A DNA stretch of 64,000 bases from an uncultured Alphaproteobacteria bacterium (GCA_934277945.1 CAKQWA010000001.1:62001-126000); one strand, 5' to 3'. Positions 7,831 through 15,721 are shown, counted from the first letter of the stretch. Notes: a model not told the origin generated them from the letters alone. Translations and numbers: made by a program.

Positions 7831-8987
7831 AAACAAAACTGCACGAAATTTCCGTTTCAGACATCTGCAAAGGCTTTGTTTACAACGAACTGGAAGGCAA
7901 AGGGCTGTTCGGGTGGGACGGAAAACTGACCATTCAGCCCGAATATCAGCGCAACTACATTTACGCGGACGGCAAAAAAGACGTCGCCGTCATTGAATCC
8001 CTGTTAAAAGGCTATCCGCTCGGACTGATTTATTTTAATCAAACGGGCAACAATGCTTATGAAGTGCTGGACGGACAACAACGCATTACAAGCATCGGGC
8101 GTTTTGTGACAAAACGTTTCGCCGTCAAAGACGAACACGGCATGGAACAGTATTTCGACGGACTAAACAAACATCTGCAAGAAAAAATCCTTTCTTCCGT
8201 TTTGCTCGTTTACATTTGCGAGGGAACGGAAAACGAAATCAAAGAATGGTTCAAAACCATCAACATCGCGGGCGTGCCGCTAAACAATCAAGAGTTGCTG
8301 AACGCCGTGTATTCCGGACCTTTCGTTACGTTGGCAAAGCAGGAATTTTCAAACACGCAAAATACCGCCGTGCAGAAATGGAGGGCATACGTCGCGGGCG
8401 CGGTCAATCGCCAAGAGTATTTGGAGCGCGCGCTGGATTGGGTCAGTCGCGGGCGGATTTCGGGCTATATGTCCGCGCACCGTCAAGATGCGGATATCTC
8501 GGAACTGAAAACGTATTTTAACAGCGTCATCGACTGGGTCGGCGGAGTGTTTACCGATGTTGAAAGCGAAATGCGCGGACTGGAATGGGGCAGATTGTAT
8601 GAACAATACCATACAAAACCGTACAGCGCGCAAAAAGTGTCCGAACTCGTGCATCAACTGTACGCCGATCCGTACGTCAAAAACAAAAAAGGGATATTCG
8701 AGTATGTTTTGGGCGGATGCGCGGACACAAAACTTCTTAACGTGCGCCTGTTTGACGAGGCGACGAAAAAAATCGCTTACGCCAAGCAAACACTCAATGC
8801 CCGACAAAACGGCATATCAAACTGCCCGCTATGCGCGGCGGGCAATAACGTCAACAAAACAAAAATATGGAAAATGACCGAAATGGACGCGGATCATGTC
8901 GCCGCTTGGAGCAAAGGCGGCGCGACCGACGCTTCAAACTGCGAAATGCTTTGCATCACGCACAACCGCGCAAAAGGAAACAGGTAA
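7827..8987 (+). CDS. DUF262 plus HNH nuclease, partner of the EcoRI-type methylase
   Basis: The 386-residue protein joins an N-terminal DUF262 domain to a C-terminal HNH nuclease. DUF262 shows IQPEYQRNYIY (36-46) and VLDGQQRITSI (80-90), the DGQQR signature of the ParB/sulfiredoxin-like NTPase fold also found in GmrSD enzymes. The HNH part begins with CPLC and continues with DADHVAAWSKGG and NCEMLCITHNRAKGN at the end. In GmrSD the DUF262 half hydrolyses nucleotide and the HNH half cuts DNA. Here the gene is coupled by ATGA overlap to a methylase, so it may be the restriction half or a methylation-sensitive nuclease; that is inference. It ends in the 14-base sequence shared with the second cassette. 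Confidence 0.85.
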   Translation: MKTKLHEISVSDICKGFVYNELEGKGLFGWDGKLTIQPEYQRNYIYADGKKDVAVIESLLKGYPLGLIYFNQTGNNAYEVLDGQQRITSIGRFVTKRFAVKDEHGMEQYFDGLNKHLQEKILSSVLLVYICEGTENEIKEWFKTINIAGVPLNNQELLNAVYSGPFVTLAKQEFSNTQNTAVQKWRAYVAGAVNRQEYLERALDWVSRGRISGYMSAHRQDADISELKTYFNSVIDWVGGVFTDVESEMRGLEWGRLYEQYHTKPYSAQKVSELVHQLYADPYVKNKKGIFEYVLGGCADTKLLNVRLFDEATKKIAYAKQTLNARQNGISNCPLCAAGNNVNKTKIWKMTEMDADHVAAWSKGGATDASNCEMLCITHNRAKGNR

Positions 8988-9000
8988 ATAAAACGCCGTG
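8987..9000 (+). repeat. Shared 3' end of the methyltransferase cassettes, copy 1
   Basis: AATAAAACGCCGTG begins at the last base of the stop codon of the DUF262-HNH gene. The same 14 bases lie at 11746-11759 at the stop codon of the nuclease in cassette 2, where they continue into a perfect hairpin. In copy 1 the second arm of the hairpin is missing, so this end looks cut. The two cassettes thus share both their leader and their tail. Confidence 0.7.
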
Positions 9001-9237
9001 TATGTTGTTGAAAAAGGTGTCCAGTTGCAATGCCTCTCGCTATCGGCAAAAAAATTAAGTCATAAATTTATTTTATATTTTTTTCATTTTTTTTAATAAA
9101 AATGCACAAATACACCGTGCGTTTCATTTGAGCCAAATAACAAAATTTCGCAATTTTTAAAATTCAGTCCGTTTTTTTCTTGACGTCGTCTTCCTTACAA
9201 CATAGCATGATAACTATCAACGTAAAGGAGGGTTTCC
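8988..9237. other. AT-rich intergenic gap with a promoter for the small gene
   Basis: These 250 bases have no gene. The first part carries the truncated cassette end and a 16-base match (TTGTTGAAAAAGGTGT) to the HNH gene near 5985-6000, probably a relict. The middle is very AT-rich. A good promoter, TTGACG (9180-9185) and TAGCAT (9203-9208) with a 17-base spacer, lies before the next gene, and AAAGGAGGG is its ribosome site. Confidence 0.6.
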
Positions 9238-9549
9238 ATGGATGAAGACATATTCGATTTGACAAATTTATCGGGTGTTCCAGATTCTTTGCAGAAAGAG
9301 TTATCCCACGATGTTTTTGCCGAAAGGCTTCTTCAACTCTTTAATATAGCAGGGAGAGAGCTTAGTCTTGATGAGTTGGCAGTAGGTTATTATAGAGCAT
9401 TTTGCCAATCTACGAATGAGGAAATAAAGACAAAGAAGCAAATTATGTCAAAGATGTATAATATGTCTCGCGAAAAAAATGCACCCGTAGAATCCGTTCC
9501 TAAACGGAAAGGAATCTACCGCATAAAGAAAAGGGCAGAAAGCGAATGA
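9238..9549 (+). CDS. Small winged-helix-like protein of unknown function
   Basis: A 103-residue protein with an acidic start (MDEDIFDL) and a basic tail. The middle (about 27-75) contains LLQLFNIAGRELSLDEL and a QIMSKMYNMSREK segment, followed by GIYRIKK. This pattern of helix, helix and beta wing fits a small winged-helix DNA-binding domain, but I do not recognise a named family. A strong AAAGGAGGG ribosome site and a clear promoter support it as a real gene. Codon use is AT-rich compared with the core genes, which suggests transfer. Because it lies between two methyltransferase cassettes it may be a regulator or an accessory factor; this is inference only. Confidence 0.65.
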   Translation: MDEDIFDLTNLSGVPDSLQKELSHDVFAERLLQLFNIAGRELSLDELAVGYYRAFCQSTNEEIKTKKQIMSKMYNMSREKNAPVESVPKRKGIYRIKKRAESE

Positions 9550-9573
9550 AGTCTCTTCGATTCCTTTCTGCCC
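9533..9573 (+). other. Hairpin at the end of the small winged-helix gene
   Basis: GGGCAGAAAG (9533-9542) and CTTTCTGCCC (9564-9573) form a perfect ten-base-pair stem across the stop codon of the preceding gene. No U-run follows, so it is not a classical terminator. It could protect the mRNA end or reduce read-through to the 47-residue gene. Confidence 0.55.
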
Positions 9574-9706
9574 CTCTTGAACAAGTTATGCTCAAGTTAC
9601 CAACAATAACTTATTACATGATTTGTTCAGAAAATTCAACCCCGAAAACGTTGTGGCATTCACAACCTTTCGACGAAGAGACGCCACATTTGAAAAGGAG
9701 TCCATT

Positions 9707-9850
9707 ATGGATTTTTTTCAAAAAAAAGCGCCAAAGGGCTTTAAGTGGATATTCGTAACCGAATATCGACATTATAAAAGTCATAAAATTATTCGTGCGG
9801 CGGACTACGGAAAAAAAGCATTTTGCTTTTTAGTGCGTTGCTCTAAATGA
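9707..9850 (+). CDS. 47-residue basic protein of unknown function
   Basis: A short gene with an excellent ribosome site (AAAAGGAG, six bases before the ATG). The product, 47 residues, is rich in lysine, arginine and aromatic residues (for example KGFKWIFVTEYRHYKSHK) and has no signal or membrane segment. I do not recognise it. A longer in-frame reading from a TTG at 9623 is possible but has no ribosome site. The gene is followed 33 bases later by a terminator-like hairpin, so it seems to end a small transcription unit starting at 9238. Confidence 0.5.
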   Translation: MDFFQKKAPKGFKWIFVTEYRHYKSHKIIRAADYGKKAFCFLVRCSK

Positions 9851-9883
9851 TTTTTTGATCTTTAAAAAACTTATTTAAAAGGC

Positions 9884-9914
9884 AAAGGGACTTTCTCAAA
9901 AGGAAAGCCCCTTT
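9884..9914 (+). terminator. Terminator-like hairpin after the small genes
   Basis: AAAGGGACTTTC (9884-9895) pairs with GGAAAGCCCCTTT (9902-9914) with one mismatch and a six-base loop. It separates the small gene pair from the promoter of leader copy 2. The U-tract is weak. Confidence 0.6.
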
Positions 9915-9918
9915 GTGC

Positions 9919-9947
9919 TTGTGCAGAGAAAAAAAATCGCTTATGTT
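9919..9947 (+). promoter_or_regulatory. Sigma70-type promoter of leader RNA copy 2
   Basis: TTGTGC (9919-9924) and TATGTT (9942-9947) are 17 bases apart. Seven bases after the -10 box is 9954, the first base that matches leader copy 1. The distance from predicted start to start codon, 287 bases, is the same as in copy 1. Confidence 0.65.
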
Positions 9948-9953
9948 ATCGCT

Positions 9954-10240
9954 ATCTGCGCGGGGCGTCGTGCCTTGCGCAAGCAGTGCCTGTACAGGTG
10001 CGGAGCCGTAGAAAGCTCTTACTGTGAGCGGTGCTTGATATAAGCGCCGTACAATCCGTTTTGCTTATGGCAAGGCGGAATTATATCCCCGATTTCCTTT
10101 ATGGATCGGGGAGGATTTGACGTATGTTCAGAAGCCCCCGATTTCATCGGTCGGCTTTAAAGGTCAAACGGTCATTCTCACAGTATGATTTTCTAACTCT
10201 CCGATCCGCCTGTAAATTCAGGCGGAAAACGGAGATTTTT
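9954..10240 (+). ncRNA. Structured methyltransferase leader RNA, copy 2 (287 nt)
   Basis: Same architecture as copy 1, placed before a different class of methyltransferase. The first 49 bases after ATCTGCG (9961-10009) are identical to copy 1. Further on the sequence diverges while stems hold: P2 GAGC/GCTC; P3 CGGTGCTT/AAGCGCCG in place of CGGCGC/GCGTCG; P4 TCCG..TTGC/GCAA..CGGA; P5 CCCCGAT/ATCGGGG; P6 TTTGA/TCAGA with the same loop CGTATGT; P7 AGCC/GGCT with an added inner CCGAT/ATCGG; P8 GTCAT/ATGAT; P9 CTCCG/CGGAG enclosing CCGCCTG/CAGGCGG (10198-10234). The 3' arm of P9, GGAG at 10231-10234, is the ribosome site for the GTG start. Compensating changes in P3 and P9 relative to copy 1 support the fold. 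Confidence 0.8.
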
Positions 10241-11026
10241 GTGAGCACAAAAAGCGTTTTTCAACCGATTGAAAGCGGCGGATTCTCATCCGGACGCATC
10301 CGGCTGTTTAACGCCGATTGTTTTGCTTTTCTGCCGTCGATACCGCCCGCTTCGGTTGATTTGGTTTTAATAGATCCGCCTTATGAAGTGTCCCGCGACA
10401 CGAATTTTCAATCAGGAAAAGCCACGGGGAAAAACACCGACCGTTTTCGCGTTTCAATGGATTTCGGCACTTGGGACAACGGTTTCACAGGTTTGGACAC
10501 GGTCATTCGAGAGGCATACCGAATTTTGAAAAACGGCGGCACGCTCATTTGTTTTTATGACGTGTGGAAAATAACCGTTTTAAAAAGATATTTTGAAAAC
10601 GCGGGTTTTAAACAGTTGCGTTTGATTGAATGGATAAAAACAAATCCCGTGCCGTTGAACAGTAAAACGAACTATTTGACAAACGCGAGGGAAATCGCCG
10701 TTTCCGGCGTTAAAAAGTCGAAGCCTACTTTCAATTCTCTATATGACGACGGCATTTACAAGTACCCGATTTGCCACGATAAAGGCAGATTTCACCCGAC
10801 GCAAAAGCCTTTGGCTTTGATTGAACGGCTGATTTTAAAACATTCAAACGCCGAAGATACAATCTTGGATTGTTTTTTCGGTTCGGGAACTACCGCCGTT
10901 GCCGCCTGCAATACGGGCAGGCGTTTTATCGGATGCGAGATTTCAAAAGAATACTGTCAAAAAGCGGTAAAGCGTCTTCAAGAAACATGCCCGCCGTTTC
11001 AAAGGGGGAATAATGCCGACGGATAA
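10241..11026 (+). CDS. DNA N4-cytosine/N6-adenine methyltransferase (beta class)
   Basis: A 261-residue amino-methyltransferase of the N6_N4_Mtase family. The catalytic motif DPPY (45-48) comes before the S-adenosylmethionine motif FFGSGTT (212-218), the order of the beta class. HPTQKP, the usual block before the SAM-binding region, is present. I choose the GTG start because GGAG lies six bases before it and because the protein then begins shortly before the catalytic domain; an ATG at 10124 in the same frame would translate through the structured leader. The 3' end overlaps the next gene by 14 bases. It should protect the site cut by that nuclease. Confidence 0.88.
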   Translation: MSTKSVFQPIESGGFSSGRIRLFNADCFAFLPSIPPASVDLVLIDPPYEVSRDTNFQSGKATGKNTDRFRVSMDFGTWDNGFTGLDTVIREAYRILKNGGTLICFYDVWKITVLKRYFENAGFKQLRLIEWIKTNPVPLNSKTNYLTNAREIAVSGVKKSKPTFNSLYDDGIYKYPICHDKGRFHPTQKPLALIERLILKHSNAEDTILDCFFGSGTTAVAACNTGRRFIGCEISKEYCQKAVKRLQETCPPFQRGNNADG

Positions 11027-11750
11027 AGAAATAAACAAAAAAATTCAAACTATGGTTCTTGAACGGGAAAACATTGATTCCATTATTCGTTTTGTTAAGG
11101 GAAACTGCCAAAACATCAATCTGACGCCGATGACGCTGGGCATGCTCTTTGAAGCGTACGCCGATGTGCGTTATGATGAAAACGACCCGACGTCTTGTTT
11201 TTCAAAAGAAGTGCCGATTGCGGAATTAAAAAACATCCATCCGTCTTTTGAAAGCACGAACGGCTGTCAATGGGCGCGCTCCGACGGCAGTTATTTGGGA
11301 AAAAAGTACAAAATAAAACGCCCGCAAAAAAACGGAAAAGTCGTTGCCGTTCAACTGGACGGTTCAAACCGGAATTCCGTAAAAAAATACAGGGTAATCC
11401 GCAAAGACATACGCAATTTCATATTGCCGCAAAGATGCGCCGTTCTGGACATTCATTCAAACATTGAGGTCGACCATAAAAGCGGCAGATATGAAGATCT
11501 TTCAAATATTACGCCCGCCGATCAGAAAATCGAGGATTTTCAGCCTCTGTCAAAAGCGGCGAACGATGCCAAGCGACAGCATTGCAGGGAGTGCGTCCGC
11601 ACGGGCAAAAGATACGATGCCAAACGTCTGGGCTACAAGGAAAGTTTTGTTGTCGGCGACGAAAACACTTCAACCTGCGCGGGTTGTTATTGGTATGATC
11701 CGCAAAGGTTTAATCAGTTGATTTCAAAAGATTTCGTCAAGGCGAAATAA
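11013..11750 (+). CDS. HNH-type restriction endonuclease, partner of the beta-class methyltransferase
   Basis: The 245-residue protein has an HNH-like core: VLDIHSNIEVDHKSGR, then DFQPLSKAANDAKRQHCREC with zinc-type cysteines, and STCAGCYWYDPQ near the end. The DHK and N/H positions fit the catalytic residues of HNH restriction enzymes. The N-terminal half is a probable DNA-recognition domain without known motifs. It overlaps the methyltransferase gene by 14 bases, so the pair forms a compact type II restriction-modification unit. The recognition site cannot be predicted. The stop codon runs directly into the 14-base cassette end and a hairpin. Confidence 0.8.
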   Translation: MPTDKEINKKIQTMVLERENIDSIIRFVKGNCQNINLTPMTLGMLFEAYADVRYDENDPTSCFSKEVPIAELKNIHPSFESTNGCQWARSDGSYLGKKYKIKRPQKNGKVVAVQLDGSNRNSVKKYRVIRKDIRNFILPQRCAVLDIHSNIEVDHKSGRYEDLSNITPADQKIEDFQPLSKAANDAKRQHCRECVRTGKRYDAKRLGYKESFVVGDENTSTCAGCYWYDPQRFNQLISKDFVKAK

Positions 11751-11779
11751 AACGCCGTGCAAGTTTTGGCTGCACGGCG
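11746..11779 (+). terminator. Cassette 2 tail: shared 14-mer and terminator hairpin
   Basis: AATAAAACGCCGTG (11746-11759) repeats the end of cassette 1. CGCCGTGCA (11753-11761) and TGCACGGCG (11771-11779) form a perfect nine-base-pair stem with a nine-base loop. There is no U-run directly after it. It lies between two convergent genes and may act in both directions. Confidence 0.65.
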
Positions 11780-11805
11780 CGGCAAGTATTATATTTGCGT
11801 TTTAT

Positions 11806-14274
11806 TTACACGGCGTTCATGAACGACAAATCAAGCGCGGTTTGCGATTTGTCGCGGCAGAAGCGCTGATACGCGACGTTTTGTTTCAAGTAATACAGCA
11901 ATTTTTCCTGCACTTTCGCGTTGACCGTGCCCTGCGGATAGGTGCCGCCGCTTTGTTTTTCGCCCGCCGGAACGCCCGTCAGCAAGGAAATGCCCTCGTC
12001 GACCGTTTCCACCGCGTAAATGGCGAATGTGCCGTCCCTGCACGCCTGCACGACGTCCTTGCGCAACATCAGGTTTTTAACGTTCGCCTTGGGAATGACT
12101 ACCCCCTGTTCGCCGGTCAGACCGCGCATGACGCAAGTGTCGAAAAAGCCTTCGATTTTTTCGTTCACGCCGCCGATCGCCTGAATTTGTCCGAACTGGT
12201 TGACCGACCCCGTCACCGCCAAAGACTGCTTAATCGGCAAGCCTGCCAGCGCGGAAAGCATGGCGTACAATTCGGCGGAGGAAGCGGAATCGCCGTCGAC
12301 CTCGCCGTAAGACTGCTCGAACACCAAGGAGGCGGTCATCGACAGCGGGGCGTTTTGCGAGTATTTCGACGCCAGGAACGACGACAAAATCAGCACGCCT
12401 TTCGTGTGAATGGGACCGCCCAGTTCGACTTCGCGCTCGATATCCAGCACGTCGCCCTTGCCGACGCGCGTCAGACAGGTGATGCGGCTGGGACGTCCGA
12501 AAGACGCCTGACCGTATTCGTACACCGCCAGCCCGTTGATTTGCCCGACAACCGCGCCGTTCGTGTCAATCATGACTGTGCCGCGGCTGATTTGCTCCAT
12601 CATGCGCTCCTGCAAGCGATCCGCGCGCTTTTTGCGCCCCTCGATCGCCGCGTCGACGTGCGGGCGGTCGATAACGTCCGCTTTGTCCGACATCGCGCAA
12701 TAATTCGCCTCGCGCATCACGTCGCTGATGGTCGAAACGTGCGCCGTCAATTTTTCGACGTCCGCCGCCAGACGCGACGCGTATTCAATCAGGCGTTCCA
12801 CCGCCGCTTTCGACAGCGGGCGCAATCCGTGCTTGCGCGCCAAAGTCGCTATCAGGCGCGCGTAATTGCCCGTCCTGTCGCGCGTTTTTTCCATTGTCGA
12901 CATGAAATTCGCCTGCACTTTGAACAATTCGGGGAAATCGGGATCGGATTCCACCAGCGAATAGTACAGTTCGGGTTCGCCCATCAGAATGACTTTAATA
13001 TCCAGCGGAATGGTTTCGGGTTCCAGAATCGCCGTCATCATGCCGTCTTCGGACGGCGGGTCGAGCGTGATTTTCTTTGACCGCAGAGCGCGTTTCAGCG
13101 CTTCCCACGCGGTCGGATGACTCAACAAATCTTTCGCGTCCATGACCAGATAGCCGCCGTTCGCGTTGTGCAGCGCGCCCGCCTTAATCATGTTGAAATC
13201 GGTAATCAGCGCGCCCAAAACCTGTTGGCGTTCAACGCGTCCGATCAGGTTCTGCGTAATGGGATGTTCCAAAAACACGACGGGAGCGCCCGCTTTTTTG
13301 GCGTGTTCGACCAGCACGTTGACTTTGTAGCGGCGCAGAGGACCCTCGGTTTTCTGCTTGTTCATCACGTTGACGGGCTGTTCGTCGCCGTCTTCGGAAT
13401 TTTGCGGTCGGGAGGAATCCTCGTCGTCGTCCAAAAACACGGACACGTTGTCGATGATGTCCTGATACACATCTTCGAGGTATTCTTTCACACCGTTGGC
13501 GGAGCGGTACTTGCGCTTTAAATCGTCAATGAAATGCCCGACGCTCGCCTTTGTAAAGCGTTCGTCCAAATCGCGCATCTGTTCGCGCTGTTCCTTTTCC
13601 CACTTCGGCACGTCGCGCACGGCGGCTTCCAGTTCCTCCTGCGCCTGATTGAGTTCCGCCAGCACTTCCTGCTGTTCGGCTTCGGGCAGTTTTTCAAACG
13701 CTTCGGGGCTCAACACTTCGCCGTCGCGGGTCGGCGCGACGACCAGCCCCACGGGCATACGCAGCACGGACACGTTTTTGCCCGTCGTGTTTTTTTGAAT
13801 GGAATCAAAGTATTGCGTTTTCTGGTCGCGGAAAGATTCTTCAATCTGCTTGACCTGCGACACGTACTGTTCGTCTTCGAAAGCGGCGGGAAGCGTGACT
13901 TTCAGCGTTTCGATCATTTTTTCCATGTCTTTGGCGAAAGCGCGCGCCCTGCCCGCCGGCAATTTCAAAGCGGTCGGCTTGTGCGGCATTTTGAAATTGT
14001 AGACGTAGCACCAATCGGACGGCGCGGGGCGGTTTTTTCGCTCTTTTTCCAAAATCTGCCGCACCAGACTTTCTTTGCCGGTGCCTTCCGCGCCGACGCA
14101 AAACAGGTTGTAGCCGTAGGAATTGACGTTGATGCAGAAATCAATCGCCTTAATCGCGCGTTCCTGTCCCAAAGGCGTTGCCAGATCTTCCAGATCCCGC
14201 GTCGTTTCAAACGGCAAGAAATCCAAATCGCATTTCGTGTAGAGCATATCCGCGCTTAAAGGGGAAACCGTCAT
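11806..14274 (-). CDS. Lon-like ATP-dependent protease (LonB/YcbZ type)
   Basis: The 822-residue protein is a Lon-family protease without the classical N-terminal domain. It starts with an AAA-like region (QERAIKAIDF, then GAEGTGKESLV as a Walker A loop), has a long charged coiled-coil insertion around residues 170-300, then Walker-B-like and sensor parts, and ends in an S16 protease domain. Catalytic Ser663 lies in DGDSAS and Lys706 in GVNEKIEGF; the 43-residue separation is that of Lon enzymes. Family members degrade misfolded proteins in the cytoplasm. The gene stands alone, convergent with the restriction cassette. The start ATG has a weak AAGG ribosome site. Confidence 0.9.
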   Translation of the reverse strand: MTVSPLSADMLYTKCDLDFLPFETTRDLEDLATPLGQERAIKAIDFCINVNSYGYNLFCVGAEGTGKESLVRQILEKERKNRPAPSDWCYVYNFKMPHKPTALKLPAGRARAFAKDMEKMIETLKVTLPAAFEDEQYVSQVKQIEESFRDQKTQYFDSIQKNTTGKNVSVLRMPVGLVVAPTRDGEVLSPEAFEKLPEAEQQEVLAELNQAQEELEAAVRDVPKWEKEQREQMRDLDERFTKASVGHFIDDLKRKYRSANGVKEYLEDVYQDIIDNVSVFLDDDEDSSRPQNSEDGDEQPVNVMNKQKTEGPLRRYKVNVLVEHAKKAGAPVVFLEHPITQNLIGRVERQQVLGALITDFNMIKAGALHNANGGYLVMDAKDLLSHPTAWEALKRALRSKKITLDPPSEDGMMTAILEPETIPLDIKVILMGEPELYYSLVESDPDFPELFKVQANFMSTMEKTRDRTGNYARLIATLARKHGLRPLSKAAVERLIEYASRLAADVEKLTAHVSTISDVMREANYCAMSDKADVIDRPHVDAAIEGRKKRADRLQERMMEQISRGTVMIDTNGAVVGQINGLAVYEYGQASFGRPSRITCLTRVGKGDVLDIEREVELGGPIHTKGVLILSSFLASKYSQNAPLSMTASLVFEQSYGEVDGDSASSAELYAMLSALAGLPIKQSLAVTGSVNQFGQIQAIGGVNEKIEGFFDTCVMRGLTGEQGVVIPKANVKNLMLRKDVVQACRDGTFAIYAVETVDEGISLLTGVPAGEKQSGGTYPQGTVNAKVQEKLLYYLKQNVAYQRFCRDKSQTALDLSFMNAV

Positions 14275-14430
14275 GGAAAAAGCCTTTTCAACTGTTTAAA
14301 CGATATCAATTTAATTTGACTTGCGGGCAATGAAAAGAAAAAAACGCCGTCTTTGGCAAAATAACTCTTTCATTCGTTTGAAAAGAGCCGATAATATCGC
14401 TTAAAGTCGTGTTGTTGTTCGGGTGCTTTC

Positions 14431-15699
14431 ATGTATATTTCAAACGTTTTCCGCCAAGAAATCGGTCAAATCATCGAAAATTACCGCGATATTTGCGCCC
14501 GCGAGCGCAAAAATCCTGAAAACTGGCTGATTCTGGGACGCGCGCTGGTCGATGCCGAACGCTACGGCGAAGCGCGCGAAGCGTTGGAAAAAGTGTTTGA
14601 AATCGGGCGTTTTTTCAGTTTCAAGCACGGTCTGCCGCGCATCCGCTTTCAAAAATTGTTCAGATACCGCAAAAACCGCCGCCTGTACGCGCGCGCCTAC
14701 ACCGATTTGGCGGCGTGCGAAATGCATGACGGCAATTTCGCGTCCGCGCAACGCCAGTTGTTGCTTGCCATGCGCGAATTTGAAAACGACAAGGCGGATT
14801 CCGACTACATCCGCGCGGCTCTTTTGCTCGGCACGCTGTACAGAATCAGCGCGGCGTACGAAAGCGCGGAGGAGTTGTTTCTGACCGTCAGGGACGTCGC
14901 CGAAAAAAACGGCTGGAATCTGGAACTGGCGGACGCAATGGGCAATCTGGGCATGGTCTATTTCGCCAAAGAGGAATTTTATCAGGCGATGCTGTATCAT
15001 CAGGAAGCGTTCACCGTCTATTACAACGAAGAATACTTCCAAGACGCCGCGTGGCAGCGCAGGGCGATGGGCATTTGCCAGATGTATCTGGATAAAAAGG
15101 AAAAAACGTTCCGCTTCCTTGAAGAAGCCCTGCACACGTTTGAACTGGAAGACAATCTGCCGTATCAGTCGCGCCTGTACGCAGACATGGCGATGGCGGC
15201 GGAGAAATTCGACGGCGAAGCGCAGGCTTTGGGATACGCGAAACAGGCTTTACTGCTTGCCCGCAAAGCCAAAGACGACGGCGAAACGGCGGAATGCCGC
15301 CTGCTTGTCGCCCGTTTGAAAATGGCGAGCGGGTGCGAGGACGATTCCGTGCGCCGCCTGCTGTTCGGCGCGCTGAAATACTTTCAATCCGTCGGCAAAA
15401 AGGACGATTTGGCAAACACCTGTTCGACTTTGGGGCTGTTTTATCTGCATCAGGGCGGATACGACAAGGCGGAAAGTTTCTTCAAGGATTCCCTGCGCGT
15501 TGAAGAACAGCTGAACAGAAGCGGCGGCATGGCGGCGGATTACGGCAATTTGGGGCTGATCGCGATGCACCGAGACGACGCAAACGGCGCAATCGAATGC
15601 TTCGACAAGGCGTACCGCATCTTTAAAGCGGACGGCAACGAGGAAATGGCGGCGGATTTCGAACGCCGCATCGACGCTTTGAAAGAGGCGGCTTCCTGA
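14431..15699 (+). CDS. Tetratricopeptide-repeat protein
   Basis: The 422-residue protein is made mainly of helical TPR units: for example WLILGRALVDAERYGEA, LGNLGMVYFAKEEFYQAM, STLGLFYLHQGGYDKA and YGNLGLIAMHRDDANGA. There is no signal peptide or membrane segment, so it is probably a cytoplasmic scaffold for protein contacts. TPR proteins give no enzyme function by themselves, and no partner is evident. It is divergent from the Lon-like protease across a 156-base gap, which holds no other feature I can recognise. Confidence 0.8.
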   Translation: MYISNVFRQEIGQIIENYRDICARERKNPENWLILGRALVDAERYGEAREALEKVFEIGRFFSFKHGLPRIRFQKLFRYRKNRRLYARAYTDLAACEMHDGNFASAQRQLLLAMREFENDKADSDYIRAALLLGTLYRISAAYESAEELFLTVRDVAEKNGWNLELADAMGNLGMVYFAKEEFYQAMLYHQEAFTVYYNEEYFQDAAWQRRAMGICQMYLDKKEKTFRFLEEALHTFELEDNLPYQSRLYADMAMAAEKFDGEAQALGYAKQALLLARKAKDDGETAECRLLVARLKMASGCEDDSVRRLLFGALKYFQSVGKKDDLANTCSTLGLFYLHQGGYDKAESFFKDSLRVEEQLNRSGGMAADYGNLGLIAMHRDDANGAIECFDKAYRIFKADGNEEMAADFERRIDALKEAAS

Positions 15700-15721
15700 C
15701 GGCTTTTTACGGCTTCATAAA

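Noticed and set aside
9546..9758. 70-codon open frame overlapping the end of the winged-helix gene
   Set aside because: Its start lies in the loop of the 9533-9573 hairpin and it has no ribosome site. The frame at 9707-9850 has a far better one.
10124..10240. N-terminal extension of the second methyltransferase from the ATG in the CGTATGT loop
   Set aside because: It would translate the structured leader. GTG at 10241 has a GGAG site and gives a normal length. The loop ATG is kept as a separate hypothesis in the findings.
6464..10240. HEARO/omega RNA of an IscB or TnpB system, or a retron or group II intron
   Set aside because: No IscB, TnpB or reverse transcriptase gene is in the window, and each copy directly precedes a methyltransferase. 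The HNH proteins nearby lack the IscB RuvC parts.
10241..11026. CcrM, the cell-cycle methyltransferase for GANTC
   Set aside because: The protein is much shorter than CcrM, lacks its C-terminal domain and is paired with a nuclease. The GANTC sites in the origin are still of interest.
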